This document shows, piece after piece, positions 12,777-18,882 of a DNA stretch of 18,882 nucleotides. The position numbers and the translations under genes are program-made. The notes under the pieces were generated by a model. It searched no databases and was not told where the DNA came from. It saw only the letters and a list, made by a program, of their open reading frames with translations. The first letter of the stretch is position 1. Each line of letters starts with the position of its first letter. This stretch comes from DAOOOW01 sp035387885 (GTDB lineage: Bacteria > Patescibacteriota > Patescibacteriia > UBA2196): the NCBI GenBank assembly GCA_035387885.1, contig DAOOOW010000020.1:1-18882 (forward strand). The letters are read 5' to 3'.

Positions 12777-14165
12777 ATGTCTAATGCCACTCAAGAACGT
12801 CTACCACCGCAAAATATTGAAGCCGAACAATCTGTGCTCGGATCTTTATTAATTGATAAAGATGCTATTATTAAAATAGCTGATTTATTAGTACCTGAAG
12901 ATTTTTATAAAGATGCTCACGGCAAAATTTATGAGACCATGTTGGAATTATACAGCAATCGTGAGCCGATTGATATTTTGAGTTTAACTTCAAGATTAGA
13001 AGAAAAAAAATATTTAGAAAAAATTGGCGGTCGCAGTTATTTAACTACCCTAACCAACAGTGTGGCTACGGCTTCGCATATTATTTTTTACGCCAAAATT
13101 ATTCAAAAAAAATCCACCCTGAATCGTTTAATTAGAGCGGCCACAGAAATTGTCCAATTGGGTTATGAAGAAGGTGAAGAAATTCAAAAAGTTTTAGATA
13201 TGGCCGAAAGTAAATTATATAGTGTTTCTAATAATTTTTTAAAAAATCAATATAGCTCGATTAAAGATTTATTAACTGAAGCTTTTGATAGAATTGATGA
13301 ATTACATCGAGATTCGGGCAAATTGCGCGGTGTGCCCACTGGCTTTTATGAACTAGATCAAAAATTAGCTGGCTTGCAAAAATCTAATTTAATAATTTTG
13401 GCGGCTAGACCTTCAATGGGTAAAACTTCTTTGGCTTTGGATATGGCTAGGCGTATTGCTGTCGAACAAAAAATTCCGGTGGGTATTTTTTCTTTGGAAA
13501 TGTCTAAAGAGGAATTGGTGGATAGAATGCTTTGCGCTGAAGCAGATGTAGATATGTGGAAAATGCGCACTGGCAAACTTTCTGATCGGGAGGATTTTTC
13601 TGGTGAATCAGACTTTTCTAAAATTGGCAATGCCATGGGAAAATTAGCTGAAGCAAAAATTTTTATTGACGATTCACCCACGGCTAATATTATGGAAATT
13701 CGCACTAAAGCCAGAAGATTACAAGCAGAACATGGTGTAGGATTTATTGTTTTAGATTATTTGCAATTAATGGATAGTTCTAGTTCCAGTTATTCTGATA
13801 ACCGGGTACAAATTGTTTCGGAAATTTCTCGCGGTTTAAAAGCTGTGGCCAGAGAATTAAACGTGCCACTTCTGGCTCTGTCCCAATTATCACGCCAAGT
13901 GGAAAATCGCCCAACTGCCATTCCTAAGTTGGCAGATTTAAGAGAATCTGGTTCTATTGAACAAGACGCTGATGTGGTTCTATTTATTTATCGTGAAGAA
14001 GTTTACAAAAAAGATACCACTAGGCCGCATATTGCGGAAATTTATATTGCTAAACACAGAAATGGTCCTACTGGCGTAGCCGAATTATTTTTCGATGATA
14101 CTAAAGCTAGCTTTAAAAATTTGGATAAAAGCTCTGCTACTTCCGAACCGCCACCAAGTGAATAA
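12777..14165 (+). CDS. dnaB: Replicative DNA helicase DnaB
   Basis: A 462-residue hexameric replicative helicase. The N-terminal primase-interacting domain covers about 8-110 (PPQNIEAEQSVLGSLL, then PEDFYKDAHGKIY). After a linker comes the RecA-like motor, from about 183 (GVPTGFYELDQKLAGL). Walker A is ARPSMGKTS (210-218). The catalytic Glu lies in SLEMS (239-243), Walker B is FIVLDYLQLM (323-332), and KHRNGPTG (426-433) supplies the trans-acting Lys and Arg. No intein is present. The Ser/Pro-rich C-terminal tail is short. The probable promoter is placed for leaderless mRNA. ybaB and recR follow on the same strand after a 175-bp repeat element, forming a DNA replication and repair group. Confidence 0.97.
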   Translation: MSNATQERLPPQNIEAEQSVLGSLLIDKDAIIKIADLLVPEDFYKDAHGKIYETMLELYSNREPIDILSLTSRLEEKKYLEKIGGRSYLTTLTNSVATASHIIFYAKIIQKKSTLNRLIRAATEIVQLGYEEGEEIQKVLDMAESKLYSVSNNFLKNQYSSIKDLLTEAFDRIDELHRDSGKLRGVPTGFYELDQKLAGLQKSNLIILAARPSMGKTSLALDMARRIAVEQKIPVGIFSLEMSKEELVDRMLCAEADVDMWKMRTGKLSDREDFSGESDFSKIGNAMGKLAEAKIFIDDSPTANIMEIRTKARRLQAEHGVGFIVLDYLQLMDSSSSSYSDNRVQIVSEISRGLKAVARELNVPLLALSQLSRQVENRPTAIPKLADLRESGSIEQDADVVLFIYREEVYKKDTTRPHIAEIYIAKHRNGPTGVAELFFDDTKASFKNLDKSSATSEPPPSE

Positions 14166-14179
14166 TTTAAATATTCTAT

Positions 14180-14354
14180 TTGTCATTCCCGTGAGTTAAA
14201 AATTACACCAAGGAAAATTTTAACTGAAATCCAGGCAAGTTAAACAATGTTTTAATTAGTTCTACCATAGCAGACTTTCTTATTACCACTATCTTTGTTT
14301 TCTGGATTCCAGATCCGCCCGCCTGATTCTCAGCGAGGCGGTCTGGAATGACAA
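14180..14354. repeat. 175-bp inverted-repeat element between dnaB and ybaB
   Basis: The ends TTGTCATTCC (14180-14189) and GGAATGACAA (14345-14354) are perfect 10-bp inverted repeats. Inside are two facing units. The left runs from TGTCATTCC to AATCCAGG (near 14236). The right runs from CTGGATTCC (14302) through the hairpin TCCAGATCCGCC/GGCGGTCTGGA to GGAATGACA. The shared outer (GTCATTCC) and inner (ATCCAG) ends suggest two palindromic units in opposite orientation, like a REP doublet. No coding capacity. Confidence 0.7.
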
Positions 14355-14383
14355 CAACACCCAATTATTATTAACTAAACAAT

Positions 14384-14635
14384 ATGCTATCTCAACTAAA
14401 AGACCTTTATCAATTACAATCTAAAGCCAAAGAAATTCAAAGTAAATTAGCTAATGAAACCATCACCGTTGAAGAACAAGGTATTAGTTTAACCATGAAT
14501 GGCAGCCAAGAAATTACCAACCTTAGTTTACCAGAAAATTTAAACAAAGAAGATTTAGAAAAAAATTTACCGCACATCTTTAATTCTGCTATTAAGAAAG
14601 TTCAAACTCTTATGGCCAAAATGATGATGGGCTAA
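14384..14635 (+). CDS. YbaB/EbfC nucleoid-associated protein
   Basis: An 83-residue DNA-binding protein of the YbaB/EbfC family. The helix-strand-helix layout is visible: an N-terminal coiled helix rich in Gln and Lys (about 5-25), strands TITVEEQGISLTMNGSQEITNLSL (about 26-50), and a C-terminal helix ending MAKMMMG. It is shorter than the common 100-110 residues because both helices are trimmed. It ends two bases before recR, the usual partner, so the two are surely co-transcribed and probably co-translated. The protein dimerises and may help nucleoid packing or recombination repair; this role is known only for the family. Confidence 0.93.
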   Translation: MLSQLKDLYQLQSKAKEIQSKLANETITVEEQGISLTMNGSQEITNLSLPENLNKEDLEKNLPHIFNSAIKKVQTLMAKMMMG

Positions 14636-14637
14636 AT

Positions 14638-15234
14638 ATGTCCTTACCACCAACCATCAAAAATTTAATCAACCATTTTTCCGCTCTGCCGGGCATTGGT
14701 AATAAAACAGCAGAGCGTTTAGTTTTTTATTTGCTAAAACAAAATAAAATTTTTCTGACTGATTTTGGTAATAACATTTTACATATTAAAGATCAGATAA
14801 AAAATTGTACTTTGTGTGGCCAGTTTAGTGAACAAAATTTGTGTTCAATATGTGCTAATCAAAAAAGAAACCATGGGCTAATTTGTGTGGTCGCCGAAGC
14901 TGCCGATATTGAAGCTTTGGAAAGACCTCGAGAATTTAATGGCGTTTATCATGTACTCAACGGCACCCTCAATATTATGGAGGGTGTTGGCATAGAAAAA
15001 TTAAGAATAACGGAATTAATTCAAAGAATAAAACAAAATAATATTCAAGAAATTATTTTAGCTTTAAACCCCACCATTGAAGGCGAGACCACTTCTCTCT
15101 ATTTGACTAAATTGCTAAAAAATTATAACCTTAAAATCACTAAACTTGCCCGCGGTTTGCCCCAAGGTGGCGATCTGGAATATGCCGATGAAATTACTTT
15201 GAGCAATGCCATTAAGGGCAGAATTACAATTTAA
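14638..15234 (+). CDS. recR: Recombination mediator RecR
   Basis: A 198-residue RecR of normal length. The N-terminal helix-hairpin-helix is LPGIGNKTAERLVFYLL (17-33). The zinc finger uses Cys57, Cys60, Cys69 and Cys72. The Toprim domain begins near 80 with ICVVAEAADIEALE and includes ALNPTIEGETTSLYL. The C-terminal ARGLPQGGDLEYADEITLSNAIKGR is the Walker-B-like and tail region. RecR with RecO (RecFOR) loads RecA on gapped DNA. It lies two bases after ybaB and 15 bp before a small membrane gene on the same strand. Confidence 0.97.
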   Translation: MSLPPTIKNLINHFSALPGIGNKTAERLVFYLLKQNKIFLTDFGNNILHIKDQIKNCTLCGQFSEQNLCSICANQKRNHGLICVVAEAADIEALERPREFNGVYHVLNGTLNIMEGVGIEKLRITELIQRIKQNNIQEIILALNPTIEGETTSLYLTKLLKNYNLKITKLARGLPQGGDLEYADEITLSNAIKGRITI

Positions 15235-15249
15235 ATTTGGAGGAATACC

Positions 15250-15489
15250 GTGGAAAAAAAGCAAAAAATTCTCCCCGCCTATCGACAAACAACTGAAAAA
15301 GTTTTTACTGAAAAAGTTTTTGTCGTAGTTTTACTTATGTTTTCATTTATTTGTGATACCTGTCTTCTTTGTGGGCTAGGCAATAAATTACACATCACAA
15401 GAATCGGCACCTTGGGTCTTTTTATTTTGCTAATGCCAGTCGGTTTAAGCATTCTTTCAACAAAATGGGGGACCAATGAAAATTATTAA
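15250..15489 (+). CDS. 79-residue two-TM protein of unknown function
   Basis: Starts at GTG, supported by GGAGGA (15239-15244) five bases upstream. After a basic N-terminus it has two hydrophobic segments (about 22-40 and 52-69), the first with a CDTCLLC cysteine cluster (35-41). The stretch VFTEKVFVV comes from a local tandem duplication (KVFTEKVF). It overlaps the next gene by 14 bp, which indicates translational coupling, so the pair may form one membrane complex. It probably shares the recR transcript. No family recognised. Confidence 0.65.
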   Translation: MEKKQKILPAYRQTTEKVFTEKVFVVVLLMFSFICDTCLLCGLGNKLHITRIGTLGLFILLMPVGLSILSTKWGTNENY

Positions 15490-15823
15490 AAATTTCACTA
15501 TGCTATTTGTGATAATGTTTATTTTGGGTTTTATTTGGTTTTTTTTTGCCAAAACAGCCTATATTGTTGAATACTTATTTGAAGCAGATAAAAATAATAT
15601 TAACTTTATCGGGCCCAAATTTTTAATAATTTTTTCTTTTATTGGCTGGCTGGTGTATTTTATTATTTTAAAAATTTGGTATCGCCTAGGAATTTGCAAA
15701 AAATGCGGAAAAAATGTTTTAATTTTAAAAAGTTTATGGCCAAATATAACAAAAACATTTTGTCCTCACCGAGACCATCAAAAGAAAAAACATATTTTTG
15801 AAGATTACGAAGATGAATTGTAA
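15476..15823 (+). CDS. 115-residue membrane protein with C-terminal Cys/His motif
   Basis: The ATG lies inside the end of the preceding gene, after GGGGGA. Two membrane helices (about 8-26 and 50-68) are followed by a basic cytosolic tail with CKKC (77-80) and a distant CPH plus further His residues (about 98-107). That arrangement could bind zinc. It is the last gene before a terminator. The pairing with the 79-residue protein suggests a two-component membrane unit. Function unknown. Confidence 0.68.
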   Translation: MKIIKNFTMLFVIMFILGFIWFFFAKTAYIVEYLFEADKNNINFIGPKFLIIFSFIGWLVYFIILKIWYRLGICKKCGKNVLILKSLWPNITKTFCPHRDHQKKKHIFEDYEDEL

Positions 15824-15833
15824 AACAAAACAC

Positions 15834-15868
15834 AATCCCCGCCCTATTTTCTAAGGCGGGGATTTTTT
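15834..15868. terminator. Rho-independent terminator ending the dnaB-recR side
   Basis: AATCCCCGCC (15834-15843), 11-nt loop, GGCGGGGATT (15855-15864), T-run to 15868. The CCCCGCC arm resembles the arm of the 10746-10930 element, so it may derive from the same repeat stock. It faces the end of the minus-strand unknown gene. Confidence 0.85.
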
Positions 15869-15892
15869 ATTTTATCTAATTTATTAGGTGGC

Positions 15893-16348
15893 TTATTGTC
15901 TCCTTCTTTTTTCCTTAAGATATTCCATGGAGGAGATAATTTTTTGTAGTTCGTCTTTTAGAAGTTCGGCATGAGCAACAGTAATATTCTCCAAATTAAA
16001 TTTTCTAATAAAATAAGGGGGCTTTGCTATTTCTCTTTGACTTATTTCTTCACTTTTAACTTTTTTCTTATTTCCTGATAGTTGAAACTGGTTTGCTACA
16101 TCATTATTGCCAAGTAATAAAGTTATTAAATAATCACGCACCATTTCCAGTGTGTAGTTATATATTATTTTTTCTTGAAACAAATGCTTAAGTAAATTCA
16201 ATGATAAACCATTATGTTTTTCTGTAATTGCTGGCCAAAATTTTGTTCTTTTAGCCAAAAAATCTTGTTCTTCTTGGCTTCTTGCTTGTTCAATTTTTTC
16301 TTGCCTTTTTAAGGCAGAAGCGCGTTGTCTGTTAAAATCGTCATTTCC
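15893..16348 (-). CDS. -1-frame continuation of the split unknown gene (C-terminal part)
   Basis: The open frame gives 151 residues from the slippery site, or 121 if translation begins at the TTG at 16256-16258. I favour continuity with the upstream frame. The frame is open back past the TTG as a charged helical segment (NRQRASALKRQEKIEQ, then QEEQDFLAKRTKFW) that matches the Glu/Lys-rich end of the upstream product. No ATG and no SD are available, and an in-frame TGA closes the frame upstream at about 16410. The C-terminal part is helical, with YNYTLEMVRDYLITLL and a KRRRQ end. Joined by a -1 shift at 16348 the protein would have 420 residues (269 + 151). Function unrecognised. If no shift occurs, this is a broken tail. 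Confidence 0.55.
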   Translation of the reverse strand, partial: GNDDFNRQRASALKRQEKIEQARSQEEQDFLAKRTKFWPAITEKHNGLSLNLLKHLFQEKIIYNYTLEMVRDYLITLLLGNNDVANQFQLSGNKKKVKSEEISQREIAKPPYFIRKFNLENITVAHAELLKDELQKIISSMEYLKEKRRRQ

Positions 16349-17154
16349 TTTTTTTCTTTTTTTTCTGCTTTTTCTCGTTCTTTTTTTAGTTGAGTATAAT
16401 ATTCATCAGTAAAAGTTGCCCCTTCATTTTCAACCAGCGCACTTTCATCAACATCTTCAATAGGAACAAATCTGCCACGATCATTTTGTGTCAAAAATTT
16501 CTCATAATCTTCATCTTCTGTTTCACCAAACAAATCGTCTGGTTTTCTGCCTTTTTCTACTCTTGCCATATCTGTTAAAAAATCATCACCATGTCCTGGT
16601 TCATATTTATCTTCTCTGGAAGTATCCAACCCAGTACCTTTAACACTAATTGTTTTACCTTTTAATCTGCCCGTTTCTTCATCAATAAATTCTTTATCCA
16701 TATCAGCATCTATTTTTACATTTATAGCACTTTGAATTAACTTTCTTAATTTGTTAGAAAGAGCACCCAAACGATATTCTTTAATAATTTTAATTGCCTC
16801 TATATTTTCTGGCATTAAATTAAATTTGGCAAATTTTGATGATATTTTCCATTGTTCGTCAATGGGCAACATTTCTTTTTCTGCTAAAATTTCGCTTATC
16901 TCATTAACATGAAAATCCTCTTGAAATTTTAACTTGCTGGCCTCCCATATACTCTTTTCGATTTCTCCTTGCTTCATTTTCTGAAAATCATCTTCAATTT
17001 TCTGTTGTTTTTCAAGATAATTACGCAACCAGTAAAGAACATTTAAGGGCGCTAATTTAATAACCCATTCTAAACCTGTATCAATTTGTTCCGGTTGTTC
17101 CATGCTATTTTTTCTTAATTGTTCAGCTACAAACGATGTATTGGGTAAAGCCAT
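16309..17154 (-). CDS. Unknown acidic/helical protein, zero-frame part (281 residues)
   Basis: The ATG at 17152-17154 (MALPNTSFV) is chosen; the frame extends to a TTG inside the rplU-proximal hairpin, which is unlikely as a start. The N-terminal half is helical (GLEWVIKLAPLNVLYWLRNYLEKQ at about 27-50, and EAIKIIKEYRLGALSNKLRKLI near 120-140). The second half is acidic (GETEDEDYEKFL, EDVDESALVENE) and ends in a Glu/Lys run at about residues 250-272. It has no signal peptide or membrane helix. In the last 13 codons the zero frame leaves this composition (MTILTDNALLP) and stops. The -1 frame instead continues a charged helix, so the zero-frame end looks like an unshifted by-product, as with DnaX gamma. 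It follows rplU on the same strand. Function not recognised. Confidence 0.65.
   Translation of the reverse strand: MALPNTSFVAEQLRKNSMEQPEQIDTGLEWVIKLAPLNVLYWLRNYLEKQQKIEDDFQKMKQGEIEKSIWEASKLKFQEDFHVNEISEILAEKEMLPIDEQWKISSKFAKFNLMPENIEAIKIIKEYRLGALSNKLRKLIQSAINVKIDADMDKEFIDEETGRLKGKTISVKGTGLDTSREDKYEPGHGDDFLTDMARVEKGRKPDDLFGETEDEDYEKFLTQNDRGRFVPIEDVDESALVENEGATFTDEYYTQLKKEREKAEKKEKKEMTILTDNALLP
16348..16363 (-). other. Possible -1 frameshift site with two slippery heptamers
   Basis: Read on the minus strand in the zero frame, the codons are GAA AAA AAA GAA AAA AAG GAA. They contain A AAA AAA (16363-16357) and A AAA AAG (16354-16348), both in the correct X XXY YYZ phase. The second is the E. 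coli dnaX slippery heptamer. A -1 shift at either joins the 281-residue frame to the downstream 151-residue frame. A hairpin (TTCTGCCTT/AAGGCAAGAA, loop AAA, 16319-16298) lies 28 nt downstream, rather far to stimulate. No upstream SD-like stimulator is seen. A real one-base mutation or an assembly error in the A-runs would give the same picture. Confidence 0.5.
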
Positions 17155-17166
17155 ATAATTAATTTT

Positions 17167-17192
17167 AAAACCCTGACACAAAATCAGGGTTT
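17167..17192 (-). terminator. Attenuator-like hairpin after rplU
   Basis: On the minus strand AAACCCTGA, short loop, TCAGGGTTTT, between rplU (stop 17200) and the next gene (start 17154). The T-run is short (four T), so it may be a partial terminator that lowers expression of the downstream gene. Confidence 0.55.
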
Positions 17193-17199
17193 CAAAAAG

Positions 17200-17517
17200 T
17201 TAACTTATTTTTTCTATTTGAATTTTAGTAAATGGTTGACGATGGCCATAAACTTTATGTTGGCGAGTTTTTGGTTTATAATGCACCACTTTAATTTTTT
17301 TAGCTCGGCCTTGTTCTAAAATTTTAGCGGCTACTTCTGCCCCATCGATTAATGGTTTACCAATTTTAACTTCAGAAGTTTTTTCATCAGCTAACATTAA
17401 AATTTCATTAAATTTTATAGTGGAGCCAACCTCGCCAATGAGTTTTTCTATCTTTAAAACAGTGCCTTCTTTAACCAAATATTGCTTGCCACCAGTCTTA
17501 ATTACGGCTAATTTCAT
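17200..17517 (-). CDS. rplU: 50S ribosomal protein L21 (bL21)
   Basis: A 105-residue bL21 of normal length. The start MKLAVIKTGGKQYLVKEG is the family signature. GKPLIDGAEVAAKIL and the C-terminal KPKTRQHKVYGHRQPFTKIQIEKI are the rRNA-binding parts. In most bacteria rplU sits next to rpmA; here they are 11 kb apart on opposite strands, each with its own promoter. An 18-bp direct repeat (17520-17559) fills the space just before the ATG, and no SD is present. The gene is followed by a short hairpin and the split unknown gene. Confidence 0.96.
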   Translation of the reverse strand: MKLAVIKTGGKQYLVKEGTVLKIEKLIGEVGSTIKFNEILMLADEKTSEVKIGKPLIDGAEVAAKILEQGRAKKIKVVHYKPKTRQHKVYGHRQPFTKIQIEKIS

Positions 17518-17519
17518 AA

Positions 17520-17559
17520 ACGCTGATTTACGCGGAATTCTACGCTGATTTACGCGGAA
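17520..17559. repeat. Two 18-bp direct repeats in the rplU leader
   Basis: ACGCTGATTTACGCGGAA at 17520-17537 and again at 17542-17559, separated by four bases (22-bp period). They occupy the region immediately upstream of the rplU ATG and would lie in its 5' leader. A related TACGCGAA repeat is at 4985-5014. Confidence 0.85.
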
Positions 17560-17594
17560 GAATACCGGAAAAAGTTAATAATTATATTAATTAT

Positions 17595-17623
17595 AATATA
17601 GCGTAAAACAATTAAAACGTCAA
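17595..17623 (-). promoter_or_regulatory. Promoter of rplU
   Basis: On the minus strand TTGACG (17623-17618), 17-bp spacer, TATATT (17600-17595). The start should be near 17588, giving a leader of about 70 nt that contains the direct repeats. Confidence 0.75.
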
Positions 17624-17648
17624 ATGAAAATTTGTATTATGTATAATG

Positions 17649-17662
17649 AATTATGAATTATG
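17649..17662. repeat. Heptanucleotide AATTATG repeat
   Basis: Two adjacent AATTATG units between rplU and the MraY/WecA-like gene, preceded by TATAATG. Similar ATTATAC-rich tracts follow at 17690-17712. Confidence 0.5.
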
Positions 17663-17700
17663 GTTTTTAATGTTTTTTGTTTTTCACACTACATTATACT

Positions 17701-18789
17701 TTATACATTATACTTTTTCTTATACGCCACGGTTAACCACACGCCTAAAATTACCATTACCAAAACCAACACCCCTATGGCCACGATTTTGTACTGACTT
17801 TGTAAAAAAATAGCCGAACTGCCAAATAATAAAGTTAAAAAATATAATAAAAAAACGGTCTGTTTTTGAGAAAAACCAATGTCTAAAAGACGAAAATGCA
17901 AATGCCGTCGGTCGCCCTCATAAAAATGTTTATGCGAAATGACGCGGCCAATAACGACAAAAACCACGTCCAAGATCGGCAGGCCCATCACTAACAAAGC
18001 GGTGGCAATTTTAGCGCCAGAAATTATGGATAAGGTGCCCAACATAAATCCAATTAAAGTTGAACCAGCTTCGCCCAAGAAAATTTTAGCTGGATAAAAA
18101 TTATATTTTAAAAATCCGAGCAATGAACCAGCTAAAATTAAACATAAAATTGAAGTGGCGCTTAGGGGCACATCCCAAAATAAAGAAACTAAAAATAAAA
18201 TTATGGCGCCAATAGAGCCAACGCCTGTAACTAAGCCATCAAGACCATCTAAAAATTTGGTGGTATAGGTCATACCGAGTAGCCAAAAAAATGAAAAAAT
18301 CGCGGCTAAAGAAATTGGCAAATTAAACCAGTCAAAATAAAATAAAGCGCGACCATAAGGTCCAGTGCCAGCCACAAAAGGATTGGTAATATATTTAACA
18401 ACGATACCAAAACCAACAGCCACAAGCGCAGATAAAACTGGAAATAAAAATGATTGCCAAGGTTTTAAATTGTATTTATCATCTAAAAAACCGCCAAGCA
18501 TTAAAATTAAACCGCTAAAAATTATACCAAAAATTTGCGCAGATTTTAAAACGCCATCATTAAGCCAGCCTAAATACCAGACGCTTATCAAAGTAATTAA
18601 AAAAGATAAAAAAATTGCCAAACCACCAAGTAGAGGAATTGGTTTAATGTGTTTTTTTCTTTCGCATGCTGGTTCGTCTAAAATCTGAAATTTCTCGGCT
18701 AATTTTTTTATTAGCGGAGTTAAAATTATGGCTAATATTAGCGAAAAAATAAAGGGAAAAAAATAAATTAAAAAATTATGGGTTGACAT
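17701..18789 (-). CDS. MraY/WecA-like polyprenyl-phosphate sugar-1-phosphate transferase (GT4)
   Basis: A 362-residue integral membrane enzyme with about ten predicted helices. Family motifs in order: KKHIKPIPLLGGLAIF (45-60), LGGFLDDKYNLKPWQ with Asp103-Asp104 (magnesium site), TKFLDGLDGLVTG with Asp181 and Asp184, KYNFYPAKIFLGEAGSTLIG, and RRHLHFRLL (294-302). In MraY/WecA the fourth motif usually reads GDxGS and the last H-x-H-H-R; here it is GEAGS and HLHFR. I recall this variant from related candidate-phyla proteins. The enzyme should attach a sugar phosphate to undecaprenyl phosphate at the inner membrane to begin an envelope glycan. The reading frame suits WecA/TagO-like rather than MraY (no MraY-type N-acetylmuramyl-peptide motifs), but this is not certain. 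The ATG at 18787-18789 is chosen; a GTG upstream would add eleven residues. Confidence 0.88.
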   Translation of the reverse strand: MSTHNFLIYFFPFIFSLILAIILTPLIKKLAEKFQILDEPACERKKHIKPIPLLGGLAIFLSFLITLISVWYLGWLNDGVLKSAQIFGIIFSGLILMLGGFLDDKYNLKPWQSFLFPVLSALVAVGFGIVVKYITNPFVAGTGPYGRALFYFDWFNLPISLAAIFSFFWLLGMTYTTKFLDGLDGLVTGVGSIGAIILFLVSLFWDVPLSATSILCLILAGSLLGFLKYNFYPAKIFLGEAGSTLIGFMLGTLSIISGAKIATALLVMGLPILDVVFVVIGRVISHKHFYEGDRRHLHFRLLDIGFSQKQTVFLLYFLTLLFGSSAIFLQSQYKIVAIGVLVLVMVILGVWLTVAYKKKYNV

Positions 18790-18840
18790 AAAATGGAGAA
18801 TATGATAGTCTAATAAAATCACTTTCTAGGCGAATTCACC

Positions 18841-18872
18841 CCCGAAATGCAATTTTATGTTCGGGTTTTTTT
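18841..18872 (+). terminator. Plus-strand terminator-like hairpin at the window end
   Basis: CCCGAA (18841-18846), 13-nt loop, TTCGGG (18860-18865), seven T. The orientation suits a plus-strand transcript, yet no plus-strand gene is seen between 15868 and here. Confidence 0.5.
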
Positions 18873-18882
18873 AATTGTTTTT

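Noticed and set aside
17155..17181. TTG-started nine-residue extension of the split unknown gene
   Set aside because: It lies inside the hairpin after rplU; the ATG at 17154 is the more natural start.
17520..17559. CRISPR array
   Set aside because: Only two units with a four-base gap and no spacers; no cas genes in the window.

Overview
The window is AT-rich and densely packed. It looks like a chromosome segment of a small-genome bacterium of the Candidate Phyla Radiation (Patescibacteria). The grounds are gene content and gene form: an F420-ligase-like CofE homologue beside a tiny membrane protein, a PEGA-domain protein, a GT-C membrane glycosyltransferase, a MraY/WecA-like transferase with variant motifs, and many short membrane proteins of no known family. 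Most genes lack a Shine-Dalgarno (SD) sequence. The lineage call is inference from these families; no rRNA is present to prove it. I see no CRISPR array, transposase, phage or plasmid module.

Left part (1-1700): a strong plus-strand promoter drives an apparently non-coding, highly structured RNA that ends at a bidirectional terminator. Facing it on the minus strand are tRNA-Pro(CGG), a protein made of two tandem copies of an uncharacterised domain, and a 44-residue zinc-ribbon protein. A 59-residue plus-strand cysteine-containing membrane protein has its own promoter, SD and terminator.

1750-5500 (minus): an iron-sulfur cluster assembly cluster, read as iscU, a two-TM protein, an Nfu-type scaffold, iscS, a small membrane protein and a cofE-like gene. 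IscS carries an in-frame insertion that matches a palindromic intergenic repeat found again between the two-TM gene and iscU. The iscU promoter and the rpmA (L27) promoter are back to back with nearly touching -35 boxes.

5500-9480: rpmA with a structured leader and a 36-residue basic ORF (plus), rplI and a C-terminal processing protease (minus), then a PEGA/propeller membrane protein (plus).

9500-12700: an isolated 208-residue gene of unknown function with a consensus promoter and consensus SD, a HIT hydrolase, a 185-bp composite palindromic element, and a GT-C glycosyltransferase gene that contains heptanucleotide tandem repeats.

12740-15870 (plus): dnaB, ybaB, recR and two overlapping small membrane genes. 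dnaB has a promoter placed for leaderless transcription. A 175-bp inverted-repeat element lies between dnaB and ybaB.

15890-18882 (minus): a MraY/WecA-like transferase, rplU (L21) with tandem repeats in its leader, and an unknown gene that appears to be split over two frames at two slippery A-runs, one of them the dnaX-type heptamer A AAA AAG.

The most interesting signals are the structured RNA, the possible programmed -1 frameshift, the repeat domesticated inside IscS, and the heptanucleotide repeats inside a glycosyltransferase gene.
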